From: Rhizobacter koreensis
GTDB lineage: Bacteria > Pseudomonadota > Gammaproteobacteria > Burkholderiales > Burkholderiaceae_C
Assembly (NCBI RefSeq): GCF_013366375.1
Contig: NZ_JABWMJ010000008.1
Coordinates: 62,001-126,000 of the forward strand
Direction: 5' to 3'
DNA: 64,000 nucleotides
A model generated the notes under the pieces. The model ran no database searches. It saw nothing but the letters and a program-made list of their open reading frames with translations, and was not told the DNA's origin. Each line of letters opens with the position of its first letter. The first letter of the stretch is position 1. Of the stretch, positions 1-10,637 are shown in pieces. The position numbers were made by a program, and so were the translations under genes.

Positions 1-1
1 G

Positions 2-1339
2 CCGGCGGCCGGCATCGTCACCGGCATCGGCATCGTCGCCGGCCAGCCCTGCATGTTTATCGCCAACGACGCCACGGTGAAGGGCGGCTCGTTCTTCCAC
101 GAGACGGTGAAGAAGCACCGCCGCGCGCAGGAGATCGCCTGGCGGCTGCGCCTGCCGGTGCTGTATCTGGTGGACTGCGGCGGCGCCTTCCTGCCCGAGC
201 AGGATCGCGTGTTCCCGGACCGCGATCACTTCGGCAACAACTTCTTCAACCAGTGCCGTATGTCGCAGGACGGCGTGCCGCAGATCTCGGCCGTGTTCGG
301 CGGCTGCACGGCGGGCGGCGCCTATATCCCGGCGCTGTCCGACGAGACGATCATGGTGCGCGGCAACGCGCGCATCCACCTCGGCGGTCCGTCGATCGTG
401 AAGATCGCCATCAACGAGACCGTCGATGGCGAGACGCTCGGCGGCGCCGAGATGCACACTTTCGTCTCGGGCGTGAACGACCACCTGGCCGACGACGAAC
501 CGCAGGCGCTGGCGCGGCTGCGCGAGGTCGTCGCCAGCCTGCCGGCGGCGGCGCTGCCTGCGCCCCCGAACCCGCCGCGGCCGCCGCTGCACGACCCGGC
601 CGAACTCGACACGCTCGTGCCCGCCGACCCGAAGCAACCCTACGACGCGCGCGAGATCATCGCCCGGCTCGTCGACGGCGGCGAGTGGCACGAGTTCAAG
701 CCCGACTGGGGCGCCCAGCTCGTCACCGGCTTCGCCAGCATCCACGGCCATCCGGTGGGCATCCTCGGCAACAACGGGCCGCTGGTGGCCGAGGCGGCGC
801 TCAAGGGCACGCACTTCATCGAACTGGCCAACCAGCGCGGCGTGCCGCTCTTGTTCCTGCAGAACATCGCCGGCTTCATGGTCGGCAGCGAGGCCGAGCG
901 TGGCGGCATCGCCAAGCACAGCGCGAACATGGTCTACGCGGTGTCGTGTGCGCGCGTGCCCAAGCTCACGCTGATCGTCGGCGGATCGTATGGCGCCGGC
1001 AACTACGGCATGTGCGGGCGCGGCTTCGAGCCCGAGTTCCTGTTCGCCTGGCCGAGCGCGCAGGTGGCGACGATGAGCGCCGACATCGCCAGCAACGTGA
1101 TGTTGGAACTCGCGCGCTCCAACCTGCGCGGTCCGGCTGACGAGGCGCGCCTGGCCGAGACCGAGCGTGCGGTGCGCGAGCAGTACCAGCGCCAGTCCGA
1201 CCCCTACTACGCCACCTCGCGCCTGTGGGACGACGGGCTGATCGCGCCTTCGGCCTCGCGCGACGTGCTGGGCCTGGCGCTGGCCCTGTGCACCCGGCGC
1301 CCGCTGCCGCGCACTGCAACCCCCGTTTACCGCATGTGA
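2..1339 (+). CDS. Acyl-CoA carboxylase carboxyltransferase (beta) subunit, MCC/GCC type, 5'-partial
   Basis: Beta subunit of a biotin-dependent acyl-CoA carboxylase, which moves CO2 from carboxybiotin to a branched enoyl-CoA such as 3-methylcrotonyl- or geranyl-CoA. The frame is open from base 2, so the start lies outside the window; 445 residues are visible. Acyl-CoA-side motifs are intact (TVKGG, CGGAFLP, TAGGAY at visible residues 103-108, LGGP), and so is the biotin-side motif GGSYGAG at 327-333. It therefore serves as the in-window reference for a complete carboxyltransferase. It is followed after 10 bases by a LiuC-type hydratase and then the biotin carboxylase, the gene order of liuBCD in leucine breakdown or its atu counterpart in citronellol breakdown. 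The choice between leucine and isoprenoid substrate cannot be made here because no HMG-CoA lyase gene is present to decide it. Confidence 0.93.
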   Translation, partial: PAAGIVTGIGIVAGQPCMFIANDATVKGGSFFHETVKKHRRAQEIAWRLRLPVLYLVDCGGAFLPEQDRVFPDRDHFGNNFFNQCRMSQDGVPQISAVFGGCTAGGAYIPALSDETIMVRGNARIHLGGPSIVKIAINETVDGETLGGAEMHTFVSGVNDHLADDEPQALARLREVVASLPAAALPAPPNPPRPPLHDPAELDTLVPADPKQPYDAREIIARLVDGGEWHEFKPDWGAQLVTGFASIHGHPVGILGNNGPLVAEAALKGTHFIELANQRGVPLLFLQNIAGFMVGSEAERGGIAKHSANMVYAVSCARVPKLTLIVGGSYGAGNYGMCGRGFEPEFLFAWPSAQVATMSADIASNVMLELARSNLRGPADEARLAETERAVREQYQRQSDPYYATSRLWDDGLIAPSASRDVLGLALALCTRRPLPRTATPVYRM

Positions 1340-1349
1340 GCTCAGACAC

Positions 1350-2147
1350 ATGAACATTCCCGCTTTCGAAACCCTGCTGCTCAGCGTCGACGCGCGCAAC
1401 GTCGCCACGCTGACGCTCAATCGCCCCGCCACCCACAACGCGCTGAACGCCACGCTCATTGCCGAGCTGAAGCGGGCCGCCGACTGGCTGACGGGCCAGA
1501 GCAGCCTGCGCGCCGTGGTGCTCACCGGCGCCGGCGCCAGCTTCTGCGCCGGTGGCGACCTCGGCTGGATGCAGCAGAACATGAAGAAGTCGCGCGCCGA
1601 GCGCGTGGCCGAGAGCTTCGAGCTGGCGCTGATGCTGCGCGCGCTGAACGAGTTGCCGATGCCGCTGATCGGCCGCATCAACGGGCCGGCCTATGGCGGT
1701 GGCGTGGGCATGATCTCGGTGTGCGACGTGTCGGTGGCGGTGGACACCGGCGTCTACTGTCTGACCGAGGTGCGCCTGGGCCTGCTGCCGGCCAACATCG
1801 CGCCCTATGTCGTTGCGCGCATGGGCGAGGCCAACGCGCGCCGCACCTTCCTCACCGCCAAGCGCATGAATGCCGCCGAGGCGCGGCGGCTCGGCCTCGT
1901 CTCCGAGGTGGTGGGCGCCGAGCAGCTCGACGCCGCCGTCGAACGAGAGCTCGCCGAGCTGCTGCAGTGTGCGCCGGGCGCGGTGGCGGCGACCAAGAAG
2001 CTCGTGTCCTACGTCGACAGCCACGACCTGCCCACGAGCATGATCTACGCCGCCGACAAGCTGGCCGACGCCTGGGAGACCGAAGAAGGCCGCGAGGGCA
2101 TCGCAGCCTTCTTCGCCAAGCGGGCGCCGGCCTGGCGGCAGGGCTGA
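1350..2147 (+). CDS. Enoyl-CoA hydratase, methylglutaconyl/isohexenylglutaconyl-CoA hydratase type (LiuC/AtuE-like)
   Basis: Crotonase-fold hydratase of 265 residues expected to add water to the carboxylated enoyl-CoA made by the flanking carboxylase. The oxyanion motifs (CAGGDL near residue 66, YGGGVG at 115-120) are present. Of the two classical catalytic glutamates, the first position is Gly120 and the second is kept as Glu140 in CLTEVRLG, a pattern I associate with the LiuC/AtuE branch. It sits 10 bases after the carboxyltransferase and 10 bases before the biotin carboxylase, so co-translation in one operon is likely. Which methyl-branched substrate it takes is unknown. Confidence 0.9.
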   Translation: MNIPAFETLLLSVDARNVATLTLNRPATHNALNATLIAELKRAADWLTGQSSLRAVVLTGAGASFCAGGDLGWMQQNMKKSRAERVAESFELALMLRALNELPMPLIGRINGPAYGGGVGMISVCDVSVAVDTGVYCLTEVRLGLLPANIAPYVVARMGEANARRTFLTAKRMNAAEARRLGLVSEVVGAEQLDAAVERELAELLQCAPGAVAATKKLVSYVDSHDLPTSMIYAADKLADAWETEEGREGIAAFFAKRAPAWRQG

Positions 2148-2157
2148 GCGAGGGGCG

Positions 2158-4175
<2,018 letters not shown>

Positions 4176-4179
<4 letters not shown>

Positions 4180-5333
4180 ACGAGCCCATCTACTTCACCG
4201 ACGAGCACCGCCAGTTCCGCGACAACCTGCGCCGCTTCGTGCAGCAGGAGATCGTGCCCCAGGCCGGCGCCTGGGAAGAAGCGGGCATGGTGCCGCGCGA
4301 GGTGCTGCGGCAGATGGGCAGCTTGGGCTTCCTGGGCATCCGCTACCCGGAACAGTACGGCGGCTCGGCGCTCGACACCGTGTACAGCGCGATCCTCGCC
4401 GAAGAACTCGGCCGCTCGACCTTCGGTGGCTTCGCGGTCACGGTGACCGTGCACACCGACATGGCCTCGCCGCACCTGGCCAATTTCGGCACGCCCGAGC
4501 AACTCGCGCGCTGGCTGCCCGCGTTGATCAAGGGCGAGAAGGTCTGCGCGGTGGCGGTGACCGAGCCCGACGCCGGTTCCGACGTGGCCGGCATCCGCAC
4601 CCGCGCGCTTCGTGAGCGTTCAGGCGACGGCGATCACTGGGTGATCAACGGCAGCAAGATGTTCATCACCAACGGTGTGCATGGCGATCTGTATTTCGTG
4701 GGCGCAAAGACGGACCTCGAAGCCAAGGGCTCGCGCGGCATCTCGATCTTTGCCGTCGAAAAGGGGACGCCAGGCTTTCGGGTGGGCCGCGCACTGAACA
4801 AAAGCGGCTGGCTGTGCAGCGACACGGCCGAACTCGTGTTCGAGAACTGCCGCGTTCCCGCCGCCAACCTGATCGGAGAGGAGAACAAGGGCTTCTATCA
4901 GATCATGCGCAACTTCCAGAACGAGCGCATGGTGCTGGGCGCGGCCTGCGTGGGCGAAGCCTCGCGCGCCATCGAGCTGACGCTGGCCTACGTTCGCGAG
5001 CGCAAGGCCTTCGGCGCCACGCTGTGGGACAAGCAGGCGATCCGCCAGCGCCTGGCGGCGCGCGCCGCGCAGGTGGAAGCGGCCCGCGCGCTGGTCTACC
5101 ACGCCGCCTGGCTCGATGCGCAGGGCCAGGAGTGCGTCAAGGAGGTGTCGATGGTGAAGGCGCTGTGCGGCGAGCTCGTCAACGAGGTGCTCTACGACTG
5201 CCAGCAGTTCCACGGCGGCTTCGGCTACATGCGCGAGGCAGCGATCGAGCGCATGGTGCGCGATGCGCGTGTCGAGGCCATCGGCGGCGGCGCCACCGAG
5301 GTCATGCTCGAGGAAGTGGCCAAGCGGATGTGA
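4176..5333 (+). CDS. Acyl-CoA dehydrogenase, isovaleryl/citronellyl-CoA dehydrogenase-like
   Basis: FAD enzyme of 385 residues that introduces an alpha,beta double bond into an acyl-CoA and passes electrons to ETF. The start is the ATG inside the ATGA overlap with the biotin carboxylase gene. The FAD/substrate segments VTEPDAGSDVA and the C-terminal GGGATEVM are visible. The usual C-terminal catalytic Glu position is Gly, but Glu250 in QNERMV matches the base used by isovaleryl-CoA and long-chain dehydrogenases, so the protein should be active on branched substrates. Its place after the carboxylase set fits a step feeding that carboxylase. Confidence 0.9.
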
Positions 5334-5371
5334 GGGGCGCGAGCGCGCACCCGTTGAAGGAGAGGAATCGG

Positions 5372-5863
5372 ATGTCGAATGTCGAAAGCGATCAGTCGGA
5401 CAAGGTCCGCAAATGGCAGCAGATCACCGTGATCTCGCCCTACAGCCGCGAGCTGGGGCTGCGGTTGCACGGGGTCGAGCCTGGCTGGTGCGTCATCAAG
5501 GTGCTGCCTGACGAGCGCTTGGTTGGCAATCCGGCCACCGGGGTGGTGCATGGTGGCGTGATCACGGCGCTGCTGGACAGCTGCTACGGCCTGGCGATCT
5601 TCGTGAAGCTGGACAAGCTGCGTCCCATGGCCACGCTCGACCTGCGAATCGACTACCTGAAGCCGGCCACGCCGGGGCGCGAGATCTTCGGTGGCGCCGT
5701 TTGCTACAAGCTTGGACACGAGCTGGCCTTCGTGCGCGGCGCGGCCTACCACGACAGCCCCGACGACCCGATTGCCACCTCATCGGCAATCTTCATGTTC
5801 ACCGACGGGCCGGTCATCGCGCTGGATGACGCACTGAAGCTGCTGGAAGGATTCAAGCCATGA
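5372..5863 (+). CDS. PaaI-family hotdog thioesterase
   Basis: Hotdog-fold thioesterase of 163 residues, likely hydrolysing acyl-CoA to free acid and CoA. The core segment GVVHGGVITALLDSC matches the HGG motif of the PaaI/YdiI group, where the following acidic residue (here Asp) is catalytic. The ATG at 5372 follows an AGGAG-like site (aggagaggaa). The next thioesterase gene starts within its stop codon (ATGA at 5860), so the two are translationally coupled and probably form a hetero-oligomer or handle related substrates, perhaps rescuing CoA from dead-end intermediates. Confidence 0.85.
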   Translation: MSNVESDQSDKVRKWQQITVISPYSRELGLRLHGVEPGWCVIKVLPDERLVGNPATGVVHGGVITALLDSCYGLAIFVKLDKLRPMATLDLRIDYLKPATPGREIFGGAVCYKLGHELAFVRGAAYHDSPDDPIATSSAIFMFTDGPVIALDDALKLLEGFKP

Positions 5864-6318
5864 CGATCGAAGCCATCGTCGCTGCGGCGCGCGCCAGCCG
5901 CGACTGGGCGCCGCTGCTGGGGCTGGTGCCGTACGCACAGTTCCTTGGCATGCGCCTGGACATCCGCGGCGACCAGTTCAGCGCTTGCATGCCCTTCGAC
6001 AAGAAGCTCATCGGCAACCCCGCGTTGCCGGCGCTGCATGGCGGCGCTACCGGCGGCTTCCTCGAGAGCGCGGGCCTGTTCTACCTGCTGTGGGACAGGG
6101 ACAGCGTCGAGCTGCCCCGGACCATCAACTTCACCTTCGAGTTCCTGCGCTCCGGCCGCCCGGTGGACACCTACGCCAGTGTGTTCATGGTCAAGCAGGG
6201 GCAGCGCGTTGCGCACCTGCGCATCGAGGCCTGGCAGTCCAGCCCCGACAAACCCATCGCCATCGGGCACGGCAACTTCATGGTCAAGCCCGGCGCCCAA
6301 CCGAAGGAAGCATCTTGA
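5860..6318 (+). CDS. PaaI-family hotdog thioesterase, second copy
   Basis: A second hotdog thioesterase, 152 residues, divergent from its upstream neighbour. The motif LHGGATGGFLESAG replaces the usual HGG-x-TLAD region; a Glu sits where the acidic catalytic residue is expected. It overlaps both neighbours by 4 bases (ATGA in front, TTGA behind), indicating tight translational coupling. The pairing of two different PaaI-like proteins resembles other acyl-CoA operons where one thioesterase handles an early and the other a late intermediate; the substrate is unknown. Confidence 0.82.
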   Translation: MTIEAIVAAARASRDWAPLLGLVPYAQFLGMRLDIRGDQFSACMPFDKKLIGNPALPALHGGATGGFLESAGLFYLLWDRDSVELPRTINFTFEFLRSGRPVDTYASVFMVKQGQRVAHLRIEAWQSSPDKPIAIGHGNFMVKPGAQPKEAS

Positions 6319-7202
6319 GCACCAGCGCCTATCGTTCCATCTACAAGACCGGGCTGTTCGCCGGGCAGACCGTCATCGTCACCGGTGGCGGCAGCGGCAT
6401 CGGCCGCTGCATCGCGCACGAGCTGGCCAGCCTGGGCGCCGCGCTCGCGCTGGTCGGCCGCAAGCTGGAGAAGCTCGAAGCCGTGCAGGCCGAGATCGCC
6501 TCTGCGGTGCCGGCCGCCAAGGTGACGCTGCATTCCTGCGACATCCGCGACGAGGCCGGCGTCAAGCAGATGGTGACCGACGTGCTGGCCGCGCACGGCC
6601 GCATCGACGGCCTCGTCAACAACGCCGGCGGCCAGTACCCGCAGCCTGTGCGCGACATCTCGCTCAAGGGCTGGGATGCGGTGGTGCGCAACAACCTGCA
6701 CGGCGGCTTCCTCGTCTCGCGCGAGGCCTACACGCAGTGGATGGAGGGCCATGGCGGCGCCATCGTCAACATCATCGCCGACATGTGGATGGGCATGCCC
6801 GGCATGGCACACAGCGGCGCCGCGCGCGCCGGCATGCTGTCGTTCACCGAGACGGCGGCCTGCGAATGGGGCCACGCGGGTGTCCGCGTCAACGCGGTGG
6901 CGCCCGGTTTCGTGGCGAGCAGCGGCTTCGACACCTACGGCCCCGAAATGAAGGCCAAGTTCCGCAGCCTGATGAAGGCCGCGCCGCTGCAGCGCTACGG
7001 CGCCGAGGCCGAGGTGTCGTCGGCCGTCGTCTACCTGCTGTCCGAAGGGGCGGCCTACATCACTGGCTCGTTCATTCGCGTCGACGGCGGCGTGCCCAAC
7101 GCGCGCCAGACCTGGAAGCTCGAGGAGCACAGCCGCAACCAGCCCTATGAAGGCTTCCCGCTGGCGAAGATGCCCGAGTGCCTGAAGCCAGGTGCGCCCT
7201 GA
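6315..7202 (+). CDS. SDR, peroxisomal trans-2-enoyl-CoA reductase (PECR)-like
   Basis: Short-chain dehydrogenase/reductase of 295 residues. I place the start at the TTG at 6315, which overlaps the previous stop (TTGA) and has GAAGGAAG just upstream; no ATG fits. The NADP-binding glycine motif TGGGSGIG and the NNAGG segment are present. The usual Tyr-x3-Lys is replaced by HSGAARAG at residues 166-173, the signature of mammalian PECR-type and related dienoyl-CoA reductase SDRs rather than of 3-hydroxyacyl dehydrogenases. It probably reduces a trans-2-enoyl-CoA or dienoyl-CoA, i.e. removes double bonds that block beta-oxidation. Confidence 0.85.
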   Translation: MSTSAYRSIYKTGLFAGQTVIVTGGGSGIGRCIAHELASLGAALALVGRKLEKLEAVQAEIASAVPAAKVTLHSCDIRDEAGVKQMVTDVLAAHGRIDGLVNNAGGQYPQPVRDISLKGWDAVVRNNLHGGFLVSREAYTQWMEGHGGAIVNIIADMWMGMPGMAHSGAARAGMLSFTETAACEWGHAGVRVNAVAPGFVASSGFDTYGPEMKAKFRSLMKAAPLQRYGAEAEVSSAVVYLLSEGAAYITGSFIRVDGGVPNARQTWKLEEHSRNQPYEGFPLAKMPECLKPGAP

Positions 7203-7234
7203 AGCCCCCCGCCCGCCATCCCCCGGAGATCCAC

Positions 7235-7726
7235 ATGCCCACCGAAGCCCCCGCCGGCGTGCGCAGCGTTCCGTTCCGCACGCACAACCGCACCATCACC
7301 GAGTCCGACATCGTCACCTTCGTCAACGTGGTCGGGCTGCACGAGCCCTTCTTCATCGACATGGAGTACATCCGCAACAACATGTCGGGCAAGCACCGCA
7401 ACCGCTTTGCGCCGGGGCCGATGATCATCTCAGTGGGCATGGGGCTGCTGGCGCCGACGGTGGCCGGCGTCATCGACCAGGTGCTCGAAGGCCGGGAGCA
7501 CGGCCCCTTCGGCGGCATGACCGGCGTGCAGGCGCGCGTCAAGGGCGCGCTGTTTCCCGACGACACGATCCATGTCGAAGGCGAGGCCTGGCTGCGCCCG
7601 CCGACATCGCGGGGCTACACCTTGATGGACCTGCGCCACCGCGTCGTCAACCAGCACGGCGAAGTGCTGGTCGACTTCACCGAGACGATCACCTTCCTTC
7701 CCACGGGCGCGGTCGAGTCCGAGTGA
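7235..7726 (+). CDS. MaoC-fold (hotdog) dehydratase-like protein lacking catalytic Asp/His
   Basis: MaoC-like hotdog protein of 163 residues. I chose the ATG at 7235, preceded by ccggaga; an in-frame ATG at 7178 would overlap the SDR. The N-terminal RTITESDIV block is typical of MaoC dehydratases. In the hydratase-2 active-site stretch the catalytic Asp is Leu35 and the His is Phe40 (GLHEPFF). The same two changes recur in the proteins at 22025-22483 and 42190-42660. It may be a catalytically altered hydratase or a scaffold/partner subunit. Confidence 0.82.
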   Translation: MPTEAPAGVRSVPFRTHNRTITESDIVTFVNVVGLHEPFFIDMEYIRNNMSGKHRNRFAPGPMIISVGMGLLAPTVAGVIDQVLEGREHGPFGGMTGVQARVKGALFPDDTIHVEGEAWLRPPTSRGYTLMDLRHRVVNQHGEVLVDFTETITFLPTGAVESE

Positions 7727-7736
7727 GGCTGCCGCG

Positions 7737-8525
7737 ATGAGCCGCCGCTTCGAAGGCCGCGTGGCGATCGTCACCGCGGCCGGTTCGGGCATCGGGGCCG
7801 CCACCGCGAAGAGGTTGGCCGCCGAGGGCGCGCTGCTCGTCGTCGCCGATCTCAGCGGGACGCGCGCCCGCGCCACCGCCGACGTCATCGAAGCCGCAGG
7901 CAGCGAGGTCGCCTGGCTCAAGATGGACGCCGCCGAGCCACCCGCCGTCGAGGCCACCGTCGCACTCGCGCTGAGCCGCTGGGGCCGGCTCGACGTGCTC
8001 GTCAACAACGCCGGCTACGGCGAGCCCGCGCTGCTGTGCGACACCAGCATCGAGTCGTGGAACCGCACGCTCGCGGTCACGCTCACCAGCGTGTTCCTCG
8101 GCCTGAAGCACGCGCTGCCGGTGATGCGCCGGCAGGGCCGCGGCGCGGTGGTCAACACGGCCTCGGTGTCGGGCATCGCCGGCGACATCGGCATGCCGGC
8201 GTACAACGCGGCCAAGGCCGGCGTCGTGAACCTCACGCGCGCCGCGGCGCTGGAGTGCGCCGGGCAGGGCATCCGCGTCAACTGCGTCTGCCCGGGCGGC
8301 ATCGACACGCGGGTGACGCAGATCCTGGCTGGCGACCGCGCCGACGAGCTGCGTCGCACGATGGCCGCCGTGCACCCGCTGCAGCGCATGGGCAGCGCCG
8401 AGGAGATCGCCGCAGCGATCGCCTTCCTGGCCTCCGATGAGGCCTCCTTCATCACCGGGGCGGCGCTGGTGGCCGACGGCGGGCTCACGGCAGCGACCGG
8501 GCTGCCGCCCTACGTTGCGCAGTAA
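7737..8525 (+). CDS. SDR-family oxidoreductase (3-hydroxyacyl-CoA dehydrogenase-like)
   Basis: Classical SDR, 262 residues, NAD(P)-dependent. The cofactor motif TAAGSGIG lies at 13-20, NNAG follows around residue 88, and the catalytic Ser, Tyr156 and Lys160 (AYNAAKAG) are all present. Unlike the upstream PECR-like SDR it has a complete triad, so it may oxidise a 3-hydroxyacyl-CoA to the 3-keto form in this beta-oxidation operon. Start ATG is 10 bases after the MaoC-fold gene. Confidence 0.88.
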   Translation: MSRRFEGRVAIVTAAGSGIGAATAKRLAAEGALLVVADLSGTRARATADVIEAAGSEVAWLKMDAAEPPAVEATVALALSRWGRLDVLVNNAGYGEPALLCDTSIESWNRTLAVTLTSVFLGLKHALPVMRRQGRGAVVNTASVSGIAGDIGMPAYNAAKAGVVNLTRAAALECAGQGIRVNCVCPGGIDTRVTQILAGDRADELRRTMAAVHPLQRMGSAEEIAAAIAFLASDEASFITGAALVADGGLTAATGLPPYVAQ

Positions 8526-8535
8526 GGAGTAAGCC

Positions 8536-9693
8536 ATGCCGATCGACTTCTCGTTCAGCGAAGAGCAGAACCTGCTGCGAGACAGCGTGCGCGCGATGCT
8601 CGACCGCATCGCCACACCCGAGTACATCCGCCGCTGCGACCAGGAGCCGCGCTACCCGAGCGAGCTGTACGACGCCTACGTCGAGATGGGTCTGCTTCGC
8701 ATGCCGTTCCCCGAGTCGGTGGGCGGCCTGGGCGGCAGCGTGATCGACTTTGCCGTCATCGCCGAGGAACTCGGCCGCAAGAGCTACGACTTCCTCGGCG
8801 CCTACGGCACCTGTGTGTTCAACGGCCTGAACATCCTGCACAACGGTACCGAGGCGCAGCGCCAGCACTGGCTGCCGCGGCTGCTGGACGGCCGCATCAA
8901 GATGTCGATCTCGATGACCGAGCCGGGCGCCGGCTCCGACGCCGGCGCGATGCGCACCAGCGCGCGGCGCGACGGCGAGCACTGGGTCATCAACGGCCAG
9001 AAGGTGTTTTCGACCGGCGCCGGCGCCGAGCGCAACGTCATCAACCTGTATGCGCGCAGCAAGCCCGAGGGGCCGCACCAGGAAGCGCTGTCGCTGTTCC
9101 TCGTCGACAAGGACACGCCCGGCATCACGCTGCGCAAGCTCGATACGCTGGGGCGTCGTTCGCTCGGTACCTACGAGGTGTTCCTCGACAAGGTGCGGGT
9201 GCCGGCCGACCGGTTGGTGGGCGAGCCGCACAAGGCCTGGGGCTACATGCTCGCGGGCCTGCAGCTCGAGCGGCTGATGACGGCGGCCGGCTATGCCGGC
9301 GGCGCGCAGGCGGCGATGGACCTGGCGCTCGCCTACGCCAAGGAGCGCCAGCAGTTCGGTAAGCCGATCGGCAGCTTCCAGGCGATCGCCCACATGCTGG
9401 CCGACATGCAGACCGCAGTGGACGCGAGCCGCATGCTGCTGTGGCGCGCCGCCTGGCAGCTCGAACGCGGCGAAGACGCGCTGATGGCGATCTCGCAGGC
9501 CAAGCTGTTCGGCTCGGAGGCCTACGCGAACATCGCCAACCAGGGCATGCAGATCATGGGCGGCTACGGCTACATCATGGAGTTCGACATGCAGCGCCAC
9601 TACCGCGACGCGCGCGCCACCACCATCACCGCGGGCACGTCGCAGATGCAGCGCAACCTGATCGCCGGGCTGATGGGCCTGAAGACGAAGTAG
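8536..9693 (+). CDS. Acyl-CoA dehydrogenase
   Basis: ACAD-family flavoprotein, 385 residues, starting 10 bases after the SDR with AAGGAG upstream. N-terminal helical domain, the middle beta-domain motif MTEPGAGSDAG and the C-terminal ITAGTSQMQ are visible. The medium-chain position of the catalytic Glu is Ala, but Glu245 in LQLERLM matches the isovaleryl/long-chain type base. Probably acts on a branched or long acyl-CoA; the exact substrate is unknown. A gap of about 150 bases with no recognisable gene follows. Confidence 0.9.
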   Translation: MPIDFSFSEEQNLLRDSVRAMLDRIATPEYIRRCDQEPRYPSELYDAYVEMGLLRMPFPESVGGLGGSVIDFAVIAEELGRKSYDFLGAYGTCVFNGLNILHNGTEAQRQHWLPRLLDGRIKMSISMTEPGAGSDAGAMRTSARRDGEHWVINGQKVFSTGAGAERNVINLYARSKPEGPHQEALSLFLVDKDTPGITLRKLDTLGRRSLGTYEVFLDKVRVPADRLVGEPHKAWGYMLAGLQLERLMTAAGYAGGAQAAMDLALAYAKERQQFGKPIGSFQAIAHMLADMQTAVDASRMLLWRAAWQLERGEDALMAISQAKLFGSEAYANIANQGMQIMGGYGYIMEFDMQRHYRDARATTITAGTSQMQRNLIAGLMGLKTK

Positions 9694-9846
9694 CAGCCCG
9701 AGTGAGAAGCGGCGCATGGGGTTCGACCGGAACGACGAGCAAGGCCAGCGGCGCCACGCGCGCAGGCGCCGACCCGCCGGTGGCACCGCACCGATGCAGA
9801 GCACCGCCGCCAGCCACATGGTCGACAGCCGCAGCAGGAGCACCCG

Positions 9847-10617
9847 ATGACCGTCCGCGTCGAACGCGAGGGCGCGCTCGCCCTCGTCACCCTGGCCCGG
9901 CCCGAGCGGCTGAACGCGCTGACGCCGGAGATGATGGAGCAGCTCGCCGAGGCCACCACCACGTTGCAGCAGGACCGCGGCGTGCGCGCCGTGCTGCTGT
10001 GCGGCGAGGGCCGCGCGTTCTGCGCCGGCGCGGACGTGGGCACGATGAAGGGCCTGGACGTGCTGTCGGGCCGCCAGCGCATCCAGCGCGCGCACCGCGT
10101 CATCGCGGGCCTGGCGAACATGGACAAGCCGGTGATCGCCGCGGTGCGGGGCGCCGCGGTGGGCGTGGGCTGGAGCCTCGCCCTGGCCTGCGACCTGATC
10201 CTGGCCTCGGAGAACGCGAGCTTCAGCCTCGTGTTCAAGAAGATCGGTCTGGCGCCCGATGGCGCAGCCGCCTACTTCCTGACGCAGTACATCGGTGTGC
10301 TGCGAGCGCGCGAGCTGATGATGAGCGCGCGCAGGGTGCCGGCCGCCGAGGCGTGCGCGCTCGGCATGGTCAACGAGGTGCTGGCCGACGACCAGCTCGA
10401 TGCGCGCGCGCTCGATTTCGCGCGCGAACTCGCCGAATCGGCCACCTTCGCGCTGGCGATGGGCAAGCGCATGTTCCGCGCCTCGATGCAGCCGAGCCTG
10501 GAAGCCTTTCTCGACCTCGAGGCGCACGTGCAGGGCCTGGTGCTGCAGAGCGACGACCGCAAGGAGGGCGTGGCCGCCTTCCTGGCAAAGCGCAAGGCCA
10601 ACTTCGTCGGCCATTGA
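9847..10617 (+). CDS. Crotonase-family isomerase/hydratase, PaaG-like
   Basis: Crotonase-fold protein of 256 residues with AGGAG upstream of the ATG. CAGADV and VGVGWS form the oxyanion hole. Both classical hydratase glutamates are gone (Ser110 and Phe130), but Asp138 in GLAPDG matches the catalytic Asp of PaaG-type enoyl-CoA isomerases. It is therefore more likely an isomerase (double-bond shift or ring-epoxide type) than a hydratase. It sits between two ACADs, where a double-bond isomerase would be useful for unsaturated substrates. Confidence 0.85.
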   Translation: MTVRVEREGALALVTLARPERLNALTPEMMEQLAEATTTLQQDRGVRAVLLCGEGRAFCAGADVGTMKGLDVLSGRQRIQRAHRVIAGLANMDKPVIAAVRGAAVGVGWSLALACDLILASENASFSLVFKKIGLAPDGAAAYFLTQYIGVLRARELMMSARRVPAAEACALGMVNEVLADDQLDARALDFARELAESATFALAMGKRMFRASMQPSLEAFLDLEAHVQGLVLQSDDRKEGVAAFLAKRKANFVGH

Positions 10618-10637
10618 ACCGATCACGGAAGACGCCC

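Noticed and set aside
9694..9846. Short gene between the ACAD and the isomerase
   Set aside because: No frame here has a start, ribosome site and family resemblance; it is treated as a gap.
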